A DNA stretch of 64,000 bases from an uncultured Roseateles sp. (GTDB lineage: Bacteria > Pseudomonadota > Gammaproteobacteria > Burkholderiales > Burkholderiaceae_C), in the NCBI RefSeq assembly GCF_963422335.1, contig NZ_OY729424.1:5208001-5272000 (forward strand). Reading direction: 5' to 3'. How positions within the stretch are numbered: the stretch's first letter is position 1; each line of letters begins with the position of its first letter. The notes beneath the pieces are model-generated. The model did not search any database, was not told where the DNA came from, and saw only the letters and a list, made by a program, of their open reading frames with translations. The position numbers and the translations under genes were made by a program. Of the stretch, positions 33,062 to 41,769 are shown in pieces.

Positions 33062-36000
33062 TCAAGCCAGATTCCGCAACTCCCTCAAGGCCACCGACAG
33101 CATGGCCAGATCGGCGCTCTTGGCGTCTTCGTACTCGGCCAGCAGGCGCTGTGCCCGCTCCAGCGCAATCGTGTTGCGGCCCTCCCAGGCGGCCAGCATC
33201 TGCACCGGGCTGCCGGCGTCACCGGTCAGCACCTCCTGGGTGATGGCGCGCTGCAGGCTGGCCAGGTCGTCGCCCAGGGCTGACTTGGCCAGGCTTTGCC
33301 AGTAGCTGCCGGTGGGCAGGCTGTCGATCTGCTGGCGCAGGCGGGCCAGGCCCAGCTTGGTGGCGATGCCGGTGTGCACATCGCAGACCTCGCCGACGTC
33401 GCGTTGGGTGCTCTCGGCCACTTCGGCAATGTCCAGCGCGGCATACAGGCCGTCGGCACTGGCCACGCGCTGGGCCAACTCGGCCGGCACGCCTGCGGCC
33501 ACCCAGGCCATCGCCTGTGTGGACTGGGCGGACTCGGCCGACAGCCGCTCGCGCAGCGCCGCCACGGCCGGCGTGAAGCGGGCAATCGTCGTCTCCACCG
33601 GTTCCGCCAGGCGGCGCGAGCGCAGGAACCAGGTCGTGGCGCGGGCGGTGAGCCAGCCCTCCTCGATCAGCATCTCGGCCTGCACACTGTCCGCCACCTT
33701 GTTGTCCAGGGCCTCGACCTGCTGCCACAGCGCCACATGACCCATCACCTCGCGGGTGCACAGATAGGCGCGCACCACCTGCGCCGGCTTGGCGCCCGTC
33801 ATGTCGGCCAGGCGGTGGATGAAGGTCGAGCCGACGCGGTTGACCATGCTGTTGAGCACATGGGTGGCGACGATCTCGCGCTTCAAGGGATGGCGCGGGA
33901 TGTAGGCCCCGTAACCGTCACGCAGCTGGGCCGGGAAGTAACGGGCCAGGGCCGTGCCTATCCAGCCGTCCTCGGGCAGGTCCGACTCGAGGATCTCGTC
34001 GAACAGCCACATCTTGCAGTAGGCCAGCAGCACGGCGCGCTCGGGCCTTGCGAGGCCAGCGCCGCGGGCGCTGCGCTCGGCAATCTCGTCGTCGGTGGGC
34101 AGGAACTCGATCGCGCGGTTCAGCTTGCCGGCCTTCTCCAGATAGCGCATGAAGCGCGCTTCCTGATCCAGTAGCTGCGGCCCAAGCCGCCCGGTGACCG
34201 ACAGGGCCTGGGCCTGGAAGTAGTTGTCGCGCAGCACCAGGGCGGCGACGTCATCGGTCATCTGTGCCAGCACGCTGTTGCGCTGCTTCTCGGTCATCTC
34301 GCCATCGGCCATCGCCAGGCCCAGCAGGATCTTGATATTGACCTCATGGTCCGAGGTGTCGACCCCGGCCGAGTTGTCAATCGCATCGGTGTTGATGCTG
34401 ACGCCACACTGGGCCGCCTCGATGCGGCCGCGCTGCGTGAAGCCCAGATTGCCGCCCTCGCCGACCACACGGCAGCGCAGCTCGCGGCCATTGATGCGCA
34501 GCAGGTCGTTGGCGCGATCGCCGACCTCGGCATGGCTCTCGCTGCTGGCCTTGACATAGGTGCCGATGCCGCCGTTGTAGAGCAGGTCCACCGGCGCCTT
34601 CAGGATGGCACTGAGCAGCTCGATCGGTGTCAGCCGCTCGGCCTCTATGCCCAGCGCCGCACGGGCCTGGGGCGAGATCGGAATCGATTTCTCCGTGCGC
34701 GCCCAGATGCCGCCGCCGGCCGAGATCAGCTCCTGTTGATAGTCGGCCCAGCTCGATCGTGGCAGCTTGAACAGGCGCTCGCGCTCGGCGAACGAGGCCG
34801 CGGCATCCGGCGTCGGGTCGATGAAGATGTGGCGGTGGTCGAAGGCCGCGACCAGGCGGATGTGCCTGGACAGCAGCATGCCGTTGCCGAACACATCGCC
34901 CGACATATCGCCCACACCGACCACGGTGAACTCGCTGCTCTGGATGTCGCGGCCCTGCTCGCGGAAGAAGCGCTTGACGCTCTCCCAGGCACCGCGGGCG
35001 GTGATGCCCATGGCCTTGTGGTCGTAGCCGACGCTGCCGCCCGAGGCGAAGGCATCGCCCAGCCAGTGGCCGTATTCCTTGCTGACGGCGTTGGCATAGT
35101 CGGAGAAGGTGGCCGTGCCCTTGTCGGCGGCGACCACCAGATAGGGATCGTCGCCATCGATGCGCACCACCTGCGGGGGCGGCACCAGGGCCGTGCCGGC
35201 CAGGTTGTCGGTCAGGTCCAGCAGGCCGCGCAGATAGTCCTGGTAGCAGGCGATGCCCTCCTTCATATAGGCCTCGCGGTCGCTGGCCGGCGGTGCCTTC
35301 TTCAGCACGAAGCCGCCCTTGGAGCCCACCGGCACGATGACCGTGTTCTTGACCATCTGCGCCTTCACCAGGCCCAGCACCTCGGTGCGGAAGTCTTCCG
35401 GCCGGTCCGACCAGCGCAGACCGCCGCGGGCCACCTTGCCGCCGCGCAGATGGATGCCCTCGAAGCGCGGCGAGTAAACGAAGATCTCGTACAGCGGCTT
35501 GGGCTCGGGCAGGCCCGGCACCTTGGACGAATCGAGCTTGAAGCTCAGATAGCTGCGCCGCGCGCCTGCGGCACCCGTGTGGCCGACGCCGGTGCGCCAG
35601 AAGTTGGTGCGCAGGGTGGCCTGCATCAGCGCCAGCAGCTGGCGCAGTACCCGGTCTTCGGACAGATTGCTGACGCGGTCCAGCGCCTGCTCGATCGCAT
35701 TGACCTGCGACTGCGCGCCCTGCTCGTCATGGGCGGTCGGATCGAAGCGCAGCTTGAACAGGGTCACCAGCATGCGCGCGATGCGCGGGTGCGTGGTCAA
35801 GGTGGTTTCGATCGCGCCCTGCGACAGCGCAAAGCCGATCTGCTTCAGGTATTTGGCATAGGCGCGCAGCACGACGATCTCGTCGGCACCCAGGCCGGCG
35901 CGCAGCACCAGGCGGTTGAAGTCATCGTTCTCGACCTCGCCGCGGAACACGCGCGCAAAGCTGTCTTCGAACAGGCGCGCCAGCTTGTCCGGGTCGATCT

Positions 36001-37870
36001 CTTCGGCGGCTGGGGCCAGGAGTTCAAAGTCATGCAGCGAGATCGCTGCGCCGTCGGACTGGAGGCGGTAGTTCTGCTCGCCGAGCACGCGCACGCCCAT
36101 ATGCTCCAGCATCGGCAGGCTGTCGGACAGCACGATGGGATCGCCCAGCCGATACACCTTGAAGCCCAGCGCATTGGGACCGGCGCCCAGCGGCCGGTAC
36201 AGGGCCAGCGCCAGCGGCGCCTCGGCCGACAGGGCAGCAATGCGCCGCAGATCGGGCACGGCGGCGCGCGCCGTCACCCGCTCGCGGTACTCGGGCGGAA
36301 AGGCGCCGCTCCAGCCCTTGTACAGCGCAATGCCGCGGGCCTCGCCTTCGGCCTCGACCAGTGCATCGCGCAACAGGTCAGGCCAGCGCCGCGCGGCAGC
36401 GGCCAGCTTGGCCTCCAGCTCCTTGCGGTCGACCGCCGGCACCTGGCCCGGCGTGGTGCGCACGGTGAAGTGGATGCGCGCCAGCACGGTGTCACCGAGC
36501 AGCACGTCGAAATCGGCACCGGTGCCCGCAAAGGCCTCCATCAGGATGCGCTGGCACTTGATGCGCAGATCGGTGGCATAGGCCTCGCGCGGTACATAGA
36601 CCAGGCAGGACACAAAGCGGTCGAACGGATCGCGGCGCACGAACAGGCGCAGGCGCTGGCGGTCACCCAGGGCCAGGATGCCGAAGGCCGTCTGGTACAG
36701 CTCATCGTCCGAGATCTGGAACAGCTCGTCGCGGGGATAGGTTTCGAGGATATGGGCCAGCGCCTTGGCCAGATGGCCGCCCGGCGGCAGACCGGCGCGT
36801 TCGGCAATGGCGACCACCTTGCCGCGCAGCAGCGGCGTCTCGGCCACCCGGGCACTGTAGGCGGTCGAGGTGAACAGGCCCAGGAAGCGATGCTCGCCTA
36901 TCACCTGGCCTTCGGCGTTGTAACGCTTCACGCCGATGTAATCGGTGTAGCCCGGCCGGTGCACGGTCGAGCGGGTATTGGCCTTGGTGACGACCAGCAG
37001 CGGTATCGGCGAGCGCGCCATCTCGCGGGCATTGGGCGGCAGGATGGAAACACTGCCGGCCGCCTTCTCGGTCTCGGTCTCGCGCAGCACACCCAGGCCG
37101 CTGCCGGGCACCAGCTTCAGCGCATCCTCGCCGTCGACATTGACCAGTTCGTGCTGGCGGTAGCCCAGCAGGGTCAGATGGTCATCGGCCAGCCATTGCA
37201 GAAAGGCACGGCTCTCCGCCACCTGGGCCGCCGGCAGCCCTGAAGGCGCAGCGTCCAGCTCGGCGGTGGCTTCGCGCAGCCGCGCCACCATGGGCCGCCA
37301 GTCCTCGACGGTGGCCCGCACATCACCGAGCACGCGCTCGATGCCGGCCACCAGCTCGGCGCCCTGCTGCGGATCGACCAGGCGGTCGATCTCGATATGC
37401 ATCCAGGACTCCCGCGTGGTCGGCGCCCCATCGCCGGGCGACTGCAAGGTGGCCAGTCCGCCCGCCGCGTCACGCTCGACGGCAAAGATCGGGTGCACGA
37501 TCAGGTGCAGGGTCAGGCCCTGGCGGTTGATCTCGGTGGTGGTCGAATCGACCAGAAAGGGCATGTCGTCATTGACGATCTCCAGCACCGAATGGCGCGA
37601 GGCCCAGCCATGCTCGGCCATGCTGGGGCTCAGCACCCGCACCTTGGGTCGACCCGCCGTGCGCTGGGCGCCGAACTGCCAGTGCGACAGCAGTGCGCCG
37701 CACAGGTCCTCGGGCGAGCGCTCGGCCAGGTCATCGACATCCACCTGACGGAAATACTCGCGGGCAAAGCTCTCGAGCAGGGGGCGCTGGTCGGCGCTGA
37801 GGCGGCCGCTGGCCAGGGCCAGCACCGCGTCTATGGTTTCGCGGCGCAATGCGTCGGTGGAGGCATTCAT
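33062..37870 (-). CDS. NAD-specific glutamate dehydrogenase, 180-kDa class
   Basis: A 1602-residue enzyme, the normal size of the large bacterial NAD-GDH class. It converts L-glutamate to 2-oxoglutarate and ammonia. The N-terminal half carries the ACT-like regulatory segments. The catalytic core near residues 800-1200 has GLRWSDRPEDFRTEVLGLVKAQMVKN and VPVGSKGGFVLKK, then GDMSGDVFGNGMLLS and GGIGTYVKAS, which contain the substrate lysines and NAD-binding segments. The long C-terminal helical region is characteristic. AAGGA precedes the ATG. It is a single-gene unit; a strong inverted repeat 28 bases upstream is a likely control site. It helps funnel glutamate carbon to 2-oxoglutarate. Confidence 0.96.
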   Translation of the reverse strand: MNASTDALRRETIDAVLALASGRLSADQRPLLESFAREYFRQVDVDDLAERSPEDLCGALLSHWQFGAQRTAGRPKVRVLSPSMAEHGWASRHSVLEIVNDDMPFLVDSTTTEINRQGLTLHLIVHPIFAVERDAAGGLATLQSPGDGAPTTRESWMHIEIDRLVDPQQGAELVAGIERVLGDVRATVEDWRPMVARLREATAELDAAPSGLPAAQVAESRAFLQWLADDHLTLLGYRQHELVNVDGEDALKLVPGSGLGVLRETETEKAAGSVSILPPNAREMARSPIPLLVVTKANTRSTVHRPGYTDYIGVKRYNAEGQVIGEHRFLGLFTSTAYSARVAETPLLRGKVVAIAERAGLPPGGHLAKALAHILETYPRDELFQISDDELYQTAFGILALGDRQRLRLFVRRDPFDRFVSCLVYVPREAYATDLRIKCQRILMEAFAGTGADFDVLLGDTVLARIHFTVRTTPGQVPAVDRKELEAKLAAAARRWPDLLRDALVEAEGEARGIALYKGWSGAFPPEYRERVTARAAVPDLRRIAALSAEAPLALALYRPLGAGPNALGFKVYRLGDPIVLSDSLPMLEHMGVRVLGEQNYRLQSDGAAISLHDFELLAPAAEEIDPDKLARLFEDSFARVFRGEVENDDFNRLVLRAGLGADEIVVLRAYAKYLKQIGFALSQGAIETTLTTHPRIARMLVTLFKLRFDPTAHDEQGAQSQVNAIEQALDRVSNLSEDRVLRQLLALMQATLRTNFWRTGVGHTGAAGARRSYLSFKLDSSKVPGLPEPKPLYEIFVYSPRFEGIHLRGGKVARGGLRWSDRPEDFRTEVLGLVKAQMVKNTVIVPVGSKGGFVLKKAPPASDREAYMKEGIACYQDYLRGLLDLTDNLAGTALVPPPQVVRIDGDDPYLVVAADKGTATFSDYANAVSKEYGHWLGDAFASGGSVGYDHKAMGITARGAWESVKRFFREQGRDIQSSEFTVVGVGDMSGDVFGNGMLLSRHIRLVAAFDHRHIFIDPTPDAAASFAERERLFKLPRSSWADYQQELISAGGGIWARTEKSIPISPQARAALGIEAERLTPIELLSAILKAPVDLLYNGGIGTYVKASSESHAEVGDRANDLLRINGRELRCRVVGEGGNLGFTQRGRIEAAQCGVSINTDAIDNSAGVDTSDHEVNIKILLGLAMADGEMTEKQRNSVLAQMTDDVAALVLRDNYFQAQALSVTGRLGPQLLDQEARFMRYLEKAGKLNRAIEFLPTDDEIAERSARGAGLARPERAVLLAYCKMWLFDEILESDLPEDGWIGTALARYFPAQLRDGYGAYIPRHPLKREIVATHVLNSMVNRVGSTFIHRLADMTGAKPAQVVRAYLCTREVMGHVALWQQVEALDNKVADSVQAEMLIEEGWLTARATTWFLRSRRLAEPVETTIARFTPAVAALRERLSAESAQSTQAMAWVAAGVPAELAQRVASADGLYAALDIAEVAESTQRDVGEVCDVHTGIATKLGLARLRQQIDSLPTGSYWQSLAKSALGDDLASLQRAITQEVLTGDAGSPVQMLAAWEGRNTIALERAQRLLAEYEDAKSADLAMLSVALRELRNLA

Positions 37871-37897
37871 GGGCTGAGTCCTTGCTGATCGGGGGGT

Positions 37898-37922
37898 CAG
37901 GTCGGACTTGTGGTCCGACCTG
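37898..37922. promoter_or_regulatory. 10-bp-stem inverted repeat with GGTCNGACC core upstream of glutamate dehydrogenase
   Basis: CAGGTCGGAC-TTGTG-GTCCGACCTG is a perfect 10-bp stem with a 5-base spacer. Its right arm region TGGTCCGACCT matches the GGTCNGACC core known for FadR-like GntR operators. It ends 28 bases before the dehydrogenase ATG, so it would lie in the leader or over the promoter. An RNA hairpin role is the alternative. Confidence 0.5.
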
Positions 37923-38086
37923 CGATAGCGCGGAGCTTAGCCCCAAACCCGGAGCTTGGTCACTCCATCCTCAGCATTGAGGAATGCCTGTTGCGCATGG
38001 CTTGCGGGTCGGCCGGGCCTTTAGTACATTCGCTCACGAACCACCATCGGCGGCGCCTGCAGAGCGCTCCCGGGAAAGGGGGATCA

Positions 38087-38755
38087 ATGGCAACCGTCCC
38101 TCCGAGCAAGCCCGACCCGGCGACCGACCGGCCTGCCGCTGGCACGGAAGCAGGCGGGTCGGCGGCCTTCGAGCCTGGCTCTCCGCTGGCCGAGACCACG
38201 CTGGAGTACTGGGCCGAGCTCGACGCCGACTACCGGCAGAAGTGCTACGAGGTCATCGAGGCCTACTACCAGAATCTGCTCGAGCACTTCCTCGACAATG
38301 CCAACGGCGCAGTCAAGGACTACACCCGATATGGCCGGCTCGGCAGGCGATGGCGCACTGCCCTGATCCTGCTGATGGGCCTGCTCGCGGTGCTCAACAT
38401 CCTGGCCACCAGCTGGCCGGACAAGTGGCACTTCACCACCGACGACCGGGGCTACATCTCCTTCGCCGCCGCCATTTATGCCAGCCTGCTGGCCATGCTC
38501 GCCAACCTGGAAAGCTTCTTCAACTTCAGCGACAAGAAGACCAGCACCCGCGAGTCGCGCGAGCTCTATCTGGACGCCTTCCGCGAGTTCGAGATGCTGC
38601 GCCTGGTGCATGTCTATCCCTTCGGCTTCGAGGCGCAGGCCTGTTTCAACTTCAGCCGCCTGTACCGGCGCCTGGTGGTCAAGGACCTCGAGCTGCGGCG
38701 CAAGATCCTGCAGCTGACCGAGACCCGCGCCAGCCCGGCAGGCGCCAAGGTGTGA
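38087..38755 (+). CDS. SLATT/DUF4231-like two-helix membrane protein
   Basis: A 222-residue protein. A Pro/Ala-rich N-terminus (1-35) is followed by a helical segment (36-82), two membrane helices (about 90-108 and 122-142) with a short loop, and a C-terminal amphipathic helical part rich in Arg/Glu (150-212). This layout is that of SLATT/DUF4231 domains, proposed pore-forming effectors in systems with nucleotide-sensing or nucleotide-making partners. Family assignment is by pattern, not by search. AAAGGGGGAT before ATG 38087 is a good ribosome site. It is the first gene of a three-gene operon and overlaps the next by four bases. It diverges from the glutamate dehydrogenase gene. Confidence 0.62.
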   Translation: MATVPPSKPDPATDRPAAGTEAGGSAAFEPGSPLAETTLEYWAELDADYRQKCYEVIEAYYQNLLEHFLDNANGAVKDYTRYGRLGRRWRTALILLMGLLAVLNILATSWPDKWHFTTDDRGYISFAAAIYASLLAMLANLESFFNFSDKKTSTRESRELYLDAFREFEMLRLVHVYPFGFEAQACFNFSRLYRRLVVKDLELRRKILQLTETRASPAGAKV

Positions 38756-38973
38756 GCGCGGTGGCCGAAGTCGCCTTCAATTTCAGACCCCGGGCGCAGC
38801 CGCAGCGCCCGGGCATCGTGCTGCCCGATGCGGCGACGCAGGAGCCCGGCTTCGAGGCCAATGCCGCCGAGCTGCACAGGCCTCGGACGGCGCCTCGCTG
38901 GCCCGTGTTCAGAGGCCCGGGAAAGCCGGACTCGATCCCGACCCACACCGGCCCGGCACGAGGATCGCCATGA
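38752..38973 (+). CDS. Small proline-rich hypothetical protein within overlapping operon
   Basis: A 73-residue protein read from GTG 38752, whose GTGA overlaps the stop of the SLATT-like gene. Its TGA at 38971-38973 overlaps the ATG of the ATPase gene (ATGA). Starts and stops that fit both neighbours exactly argue that it is translated. It is rich in Pro, Arg, Ala and Gly (FNFRPRAQPQRPG, FRGPGKPDSIPTHTGP), has no membrane helix or signal peptide, and is probably disordered. I do not recognise it. It may link the membrane protein to the ATPase. The other possibility is that the frame is simply a translated spacer that couples the two large genes. Confidence 0.55.
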   Translation: MSAVAEVAFNFRPRAQPQRPGIVLPDAATQEPGFEANAAELHRPRTAPRWPVFRGPGKPDSIPTHTGPARGSP

Positions 38974-40877
38974 CCATCCCGACGACACCCGCGTCCAAGA
39001 CGGAGGTCATCGCCTTTTGCAGCGGCAAGGGCGGCACCGGCAAGACCTCGCTGATCGCAGCCCTGGGCTATGCCCTCAGCTACAGCGGCCATCGCGTGTT
39101 GATGATAGATGCGGACCGCGCCACCGATGGCTTCTCGCTGTTCATCCTCGGCCCCGAGGGCACGAGCCAGGTCGACGCCTTCGCGCCGCACAGCACCTTT
39201 GGTGGCATCCTCAGCCACTATGCCAACAGCGGCAGTCTGCTGGTGGCCGCGCACCAGGTGCACCGCCTCGGGCCGGGCGAGCATGAACTCAGCTATGAGG
39301 CCATCATCAGCGGCAAGGGGCTGTATGGCGACGACAACCCTGCCGACGGTCCACCGTCGGGCGACTGGAACCGGCAGTACGAGCGCCCGGTGTTCCAGGC
39401 GGCCGTGCGGGCCATGTTCGACCAGATCCGCGGCTGGCAGCAGTACGACTATGTGCTGGTTGATACGCGCGGCGGTTTCTCGTTCGAAAGCACCGATGTG
39501 GCGGCCGCCGCCGACAGCTTCGTCATCGTCACCGAGGCTACCTACACCAATTTCTACCAGGACCGCAATCTGGTGGACCGCATCAGCAGCGCCGCGCTGC
39601 AGATGGGCACGCGCTCGCTGCTGCGGGGCATCATCGTCAACAAGGCCACCGATCCGCCCGAGCTGTCGTTCCGCAACGAGCTGGTGCGCGAATTCGGCGT
39701 GCGCATGGACGACACCTTCTCCGTCTCCCTCGATGTCGAGGCAGCCAAGGTTTACAAGATGCAGAAGGCGATCTTTCTGGAGGCCCCGGCCTCGCGCTTT
39801 GCCTTTGACGCCATGCAGGCCTTCCAGAAGATACTCAAGGTCGTGACGGCGCAATGGCCCCAGGAGCGGGCGCGCAAATGGAACGAACTGGTGGCCAAGA
39901 TTGATGCCGCCATCGCCGTGCACAACCAGGCGGTCGAGGCCAGGAAACTCGAAGACGAGGCACGCACCGCCGCCCATCAGGCGCTGCAGGCCGAGCGCGA
40001 CGCGCTGAGCAAGGACATCGAGCTGCTGCGCGCCGCCAGCGAGCAGGAGCGGCGCCGGCAGGACATCCTGGCCGAGGAGTTGAAGACCCAGGCCCAGCGG
40101 CGCGACGAGCAAAGCATCCGCGACCGCCAGGAGTTCGAGGGGCGACTGGCCGAGGAGCGCCACCGCGCCGTGCTGGAGATGGATCGTCTGGCCCAGCGTC
40201 TGGCCGAGACCGAGCGTCAACTGAGCCTGGCCCAGAGCCAGGCCCGGGAGCTGGAGCAGCGCGGCGCCGATCTGGAGCGCACGGTGGTGGTGTCCAAGTA
40301 CAGCGCCGAGGTGCAGGCGGCCCAGGCGCGGTCCAGGAGCGTGGTGGTCACCACCCTGGTCGCGGTGGCAGCGGTGGCGGTCGTTGGCGCAGGCGTGGTC
40401 AAGATGTTCTACCTGGATGGTGCAAGGTCTGCGGCATCTGCGCCGGCCCCGGCAGCGGCCATCGAGCCCACGACCCGGCCCCCAGTCAGTGCGGTACCCG
40501 AGCAACGCCCGAACCTGCCGCAAGCCAGCCGCACGCCAAATTGGCTCAGGACCTGCGTGGATGGCAGCTACAACGTCGTGGTCTCCAGCGGCTTCAGGGA
40601 CTGGGAGTCCGGCCAGCAGGCGCTGGGCGACCTGCGCCGCAGCTTCCCCACCTTCGACTTCGCACTCAGCAGCACCGAAGGCGACCCGACATCGCCGCCC
40701 CGGTTCGCCATCTTCGCCGGCCATGGATTGAGTGCAGCCGAGGCCAAGCAGCTCAGCGCCGAGCTGTACGCCGCAGGCATCAGGCAAAGCGACAGCGTCG
40801 TGCGGCAGGACACCTCGGCCCAGTGCCTCGACCGGGACCTCAGCGCGCAGAAGAAGTCGGCGAGGCCGATGAAATAG
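38970..40877 (+). CDS. ParA/MinD-like ATPase fused to coiled coil, membrane helix and SPOR-like domain
   Basis: A 635-residue multidomain protein. The deviant Walker A SGKGGTGKTS (18-27, signature K20) is followed by Walker A' D47-x-D49 and Walker B VLVDTRGG (162-169), placing it in the ParA/MinD/ArsA class, which dimerises on ATP and usually acts at a surface. A long charged coiled coil follows (about 320-450), then one membrane helix (about 458-480), a Pro/Ala linker, and a C-terminal domain (about 527-615; YNVVVSSGFRDW... FAIFAGHGLS) resembling SPOR peptidoglycan-binding domains. The predicted topology is cytoplasmic ATPase and outside SPOR-like tail. It overlaps the small upstream gene (ATGA). 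No plasmid partition partner is present, so chromosome or plasmid segregation is unlikely. Confidence 0.72.
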   Translation: MTIPTTPASKTEVIAFCSGKGGTGKTSLIAALGYALSYSGHRVLMIDADRATDGFSLFILGPEGTSQVDAFAPHSTFGGILSHYANSGSLLVAAHQVHRLGPGEHELSYEAIISGKGLYGDDNPADGPPSGDWNRQYERPVFQAAVRAMFDQIRGWQQYDYVLVDTRGGFSFESTDVAAAADSFVIVTEATYTNFYQDRNLVDRISSAALQMGTRSLLRGIIVNKATDPPELSFRNELVREFGVRMDDTFSVSLDVEAAKVYKMQKAIFLEAPASRFAFDAMQAFQKILKVVTAQWPQERARKWNELVAKIDAAIAVHNQAVEARKLEDEARTAAHQALQAERDALSKDIELLRAASEQERRRQDILAEELKTQAQRRDEQSIRDRQEFEGRLAEERHRAVLEMDRLAQRLAETERQLSLAQSQARELEQRGADLERTVVVSKYSAEVQAAQARSRSVVVTTLVAVAAVAVVGAGVVKMFYLDGARSAASAPAPAAAIEPTTRPPVSAVPEQRPNLPQASRTPNWLRTCVDGSYNVVVSSGFRDWESGQQALGDLRRSFPTFDFALSSTEGDPTSPPRFAIFAGHGLSAAEAKQLSAELYAAGIRQSDSVVRQDTSAQCLDRDLSAQKKSARPMK

Positions 40878-40886
40878 TCTGCGCGG

Positions 40887-41675
40887 TCAGAACGTGCCCG
40901 GGTAGGCTCCGCCATCGAGCAGGATGTTCTGCCCGGTCAGATAGCCGGCCTGCTGGCTGCACAGAAAGGCGCAGATGGCGCCGAACTCCTGGGCCGTGCC
41001 GAAGCGCTGGGCGGGGATGGTCATGCGGCGCCTGTCCCAGGCTTCGTCGAAATTGCCGCCGCTCTTTGCAGCCGCGCCCTGCATGGTGACGCGCAGGCGG
41101 TCGGTGTCGAAGGCGCCGGGCAGCAGGCCGTTGAGCGTGACATTGCGAGCCGCCAGTTTCGGGCTGCGCGCCAGGCCGGCGACAAAGCCGGTCAGCCCGC
41201 TGCGCGCGCCATTGGACAGGCCCAGGATGTCGATGGGCGCCTTGACCGCGCCCGAGGTGATGTTGACGACGCGGCCATAGCCACGCGCGGCCATGCCGTC
41301 CACCGTGGCCTTGATCAGCTCGATCGGGGTCAGCATATTCGCGTCAAGCGCCTTCAGCCAGGTGTCGCGGTCCCAGTTGCGGAAGTCGCCGGGCGGCGGG
41401 CCGCCGGCATTGTTGATCAGGATGTCGACCTGCGGGCAGGCCGCCAACGCCGCCGCGCGGCCCTCGGGCGTGGTGATGTCGCCGGCGACGGTGCGCACCT
41501 CGACGGCCGGGTTCAGCGCCCGCAAGGCCTGTGCCGTGGCCTCCAGCGCCTCGGCGCCGCGCGCGGTGATCACCACATTGACGCCCTCGCCGACCAGCGC
41601 CTCGGCGCAGCCCCGGCCCAGCCCCTTGCTCGCAGCGCAGACCAGCGCCCATTTGCCTTGCAGTCCCAGATCCAT
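40887..41675 (-). CDS. SDR-family protein lacking the Tyr-Lys catalytic pair
   Basis: A 262-residue short-chain dehydrogenase/reductase fold. The cofactor segment is CAASKGLGRG, the structural motif is NNAGGPP, and the third block is NITSGAVKAPIDILGLSNGARSGLTGF. In this block the usual YxxxK reads N-G-A-R-S, so the standard catalytic Tyr and Lys are absent. Close relatives in Burkholderiales share this variation as far as I recall. It may use another mechanism or only bind the cofactor. It is convergent with the ParA-like gene and 94 bases from the permease gene on the same strand. Confidence 0.83.
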   Translation of the reverse strand: MDLGLQGKWALVCAASKGLGRGCAEALVGEGVNVVITARGAEALEATAQALRALNPAVEVRTVAGDITTPEGRAAALAACPQVDILINNAGGPPPGDFRNWDRDTWLKALDANMLTPIELIKATVDGMAARGYGRVVNITSGAVKAPIDILGLSNGARSGLTGFVAGLARSPKLAARNVTLNGLLPGAFDTDRLRVTMQGAAAKSGGNFDEAWDRRRMTIPAQRFGTAQEFGAICAFLCSQQAGYLTGQNILLDGGAYPGTF

Positions 41676-41769
41676 GATGTCGCTCCATTGTTCTCAAGTC
41701 ATTGCGGGTTGGACCTGACGGGTACACCCGGCAGCTCCGACCCCAACCGTTTGTAGCTGTTGGCTGCTG

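Noticed and set aside
34346..37243. Very long open frame (about 960 codons) on the plus strand opposite the glutamate dehydrogenase gene
   Set aside because: It is antisense to a gene with clear family motifs along its whole length; its product is Gln/Arg/His/Ala-rich low-complexity sequence typical of frames opposite GC-rich genes, with no ribosome site.
38970..39500. ParA-like ATPase considered as plasmid or chromosome partition protein
   Set aside because: No ParB gene or parS-like repeats are visible, and the long coiled coil, membrane helix and SPOR-like tail do not fit ParA.
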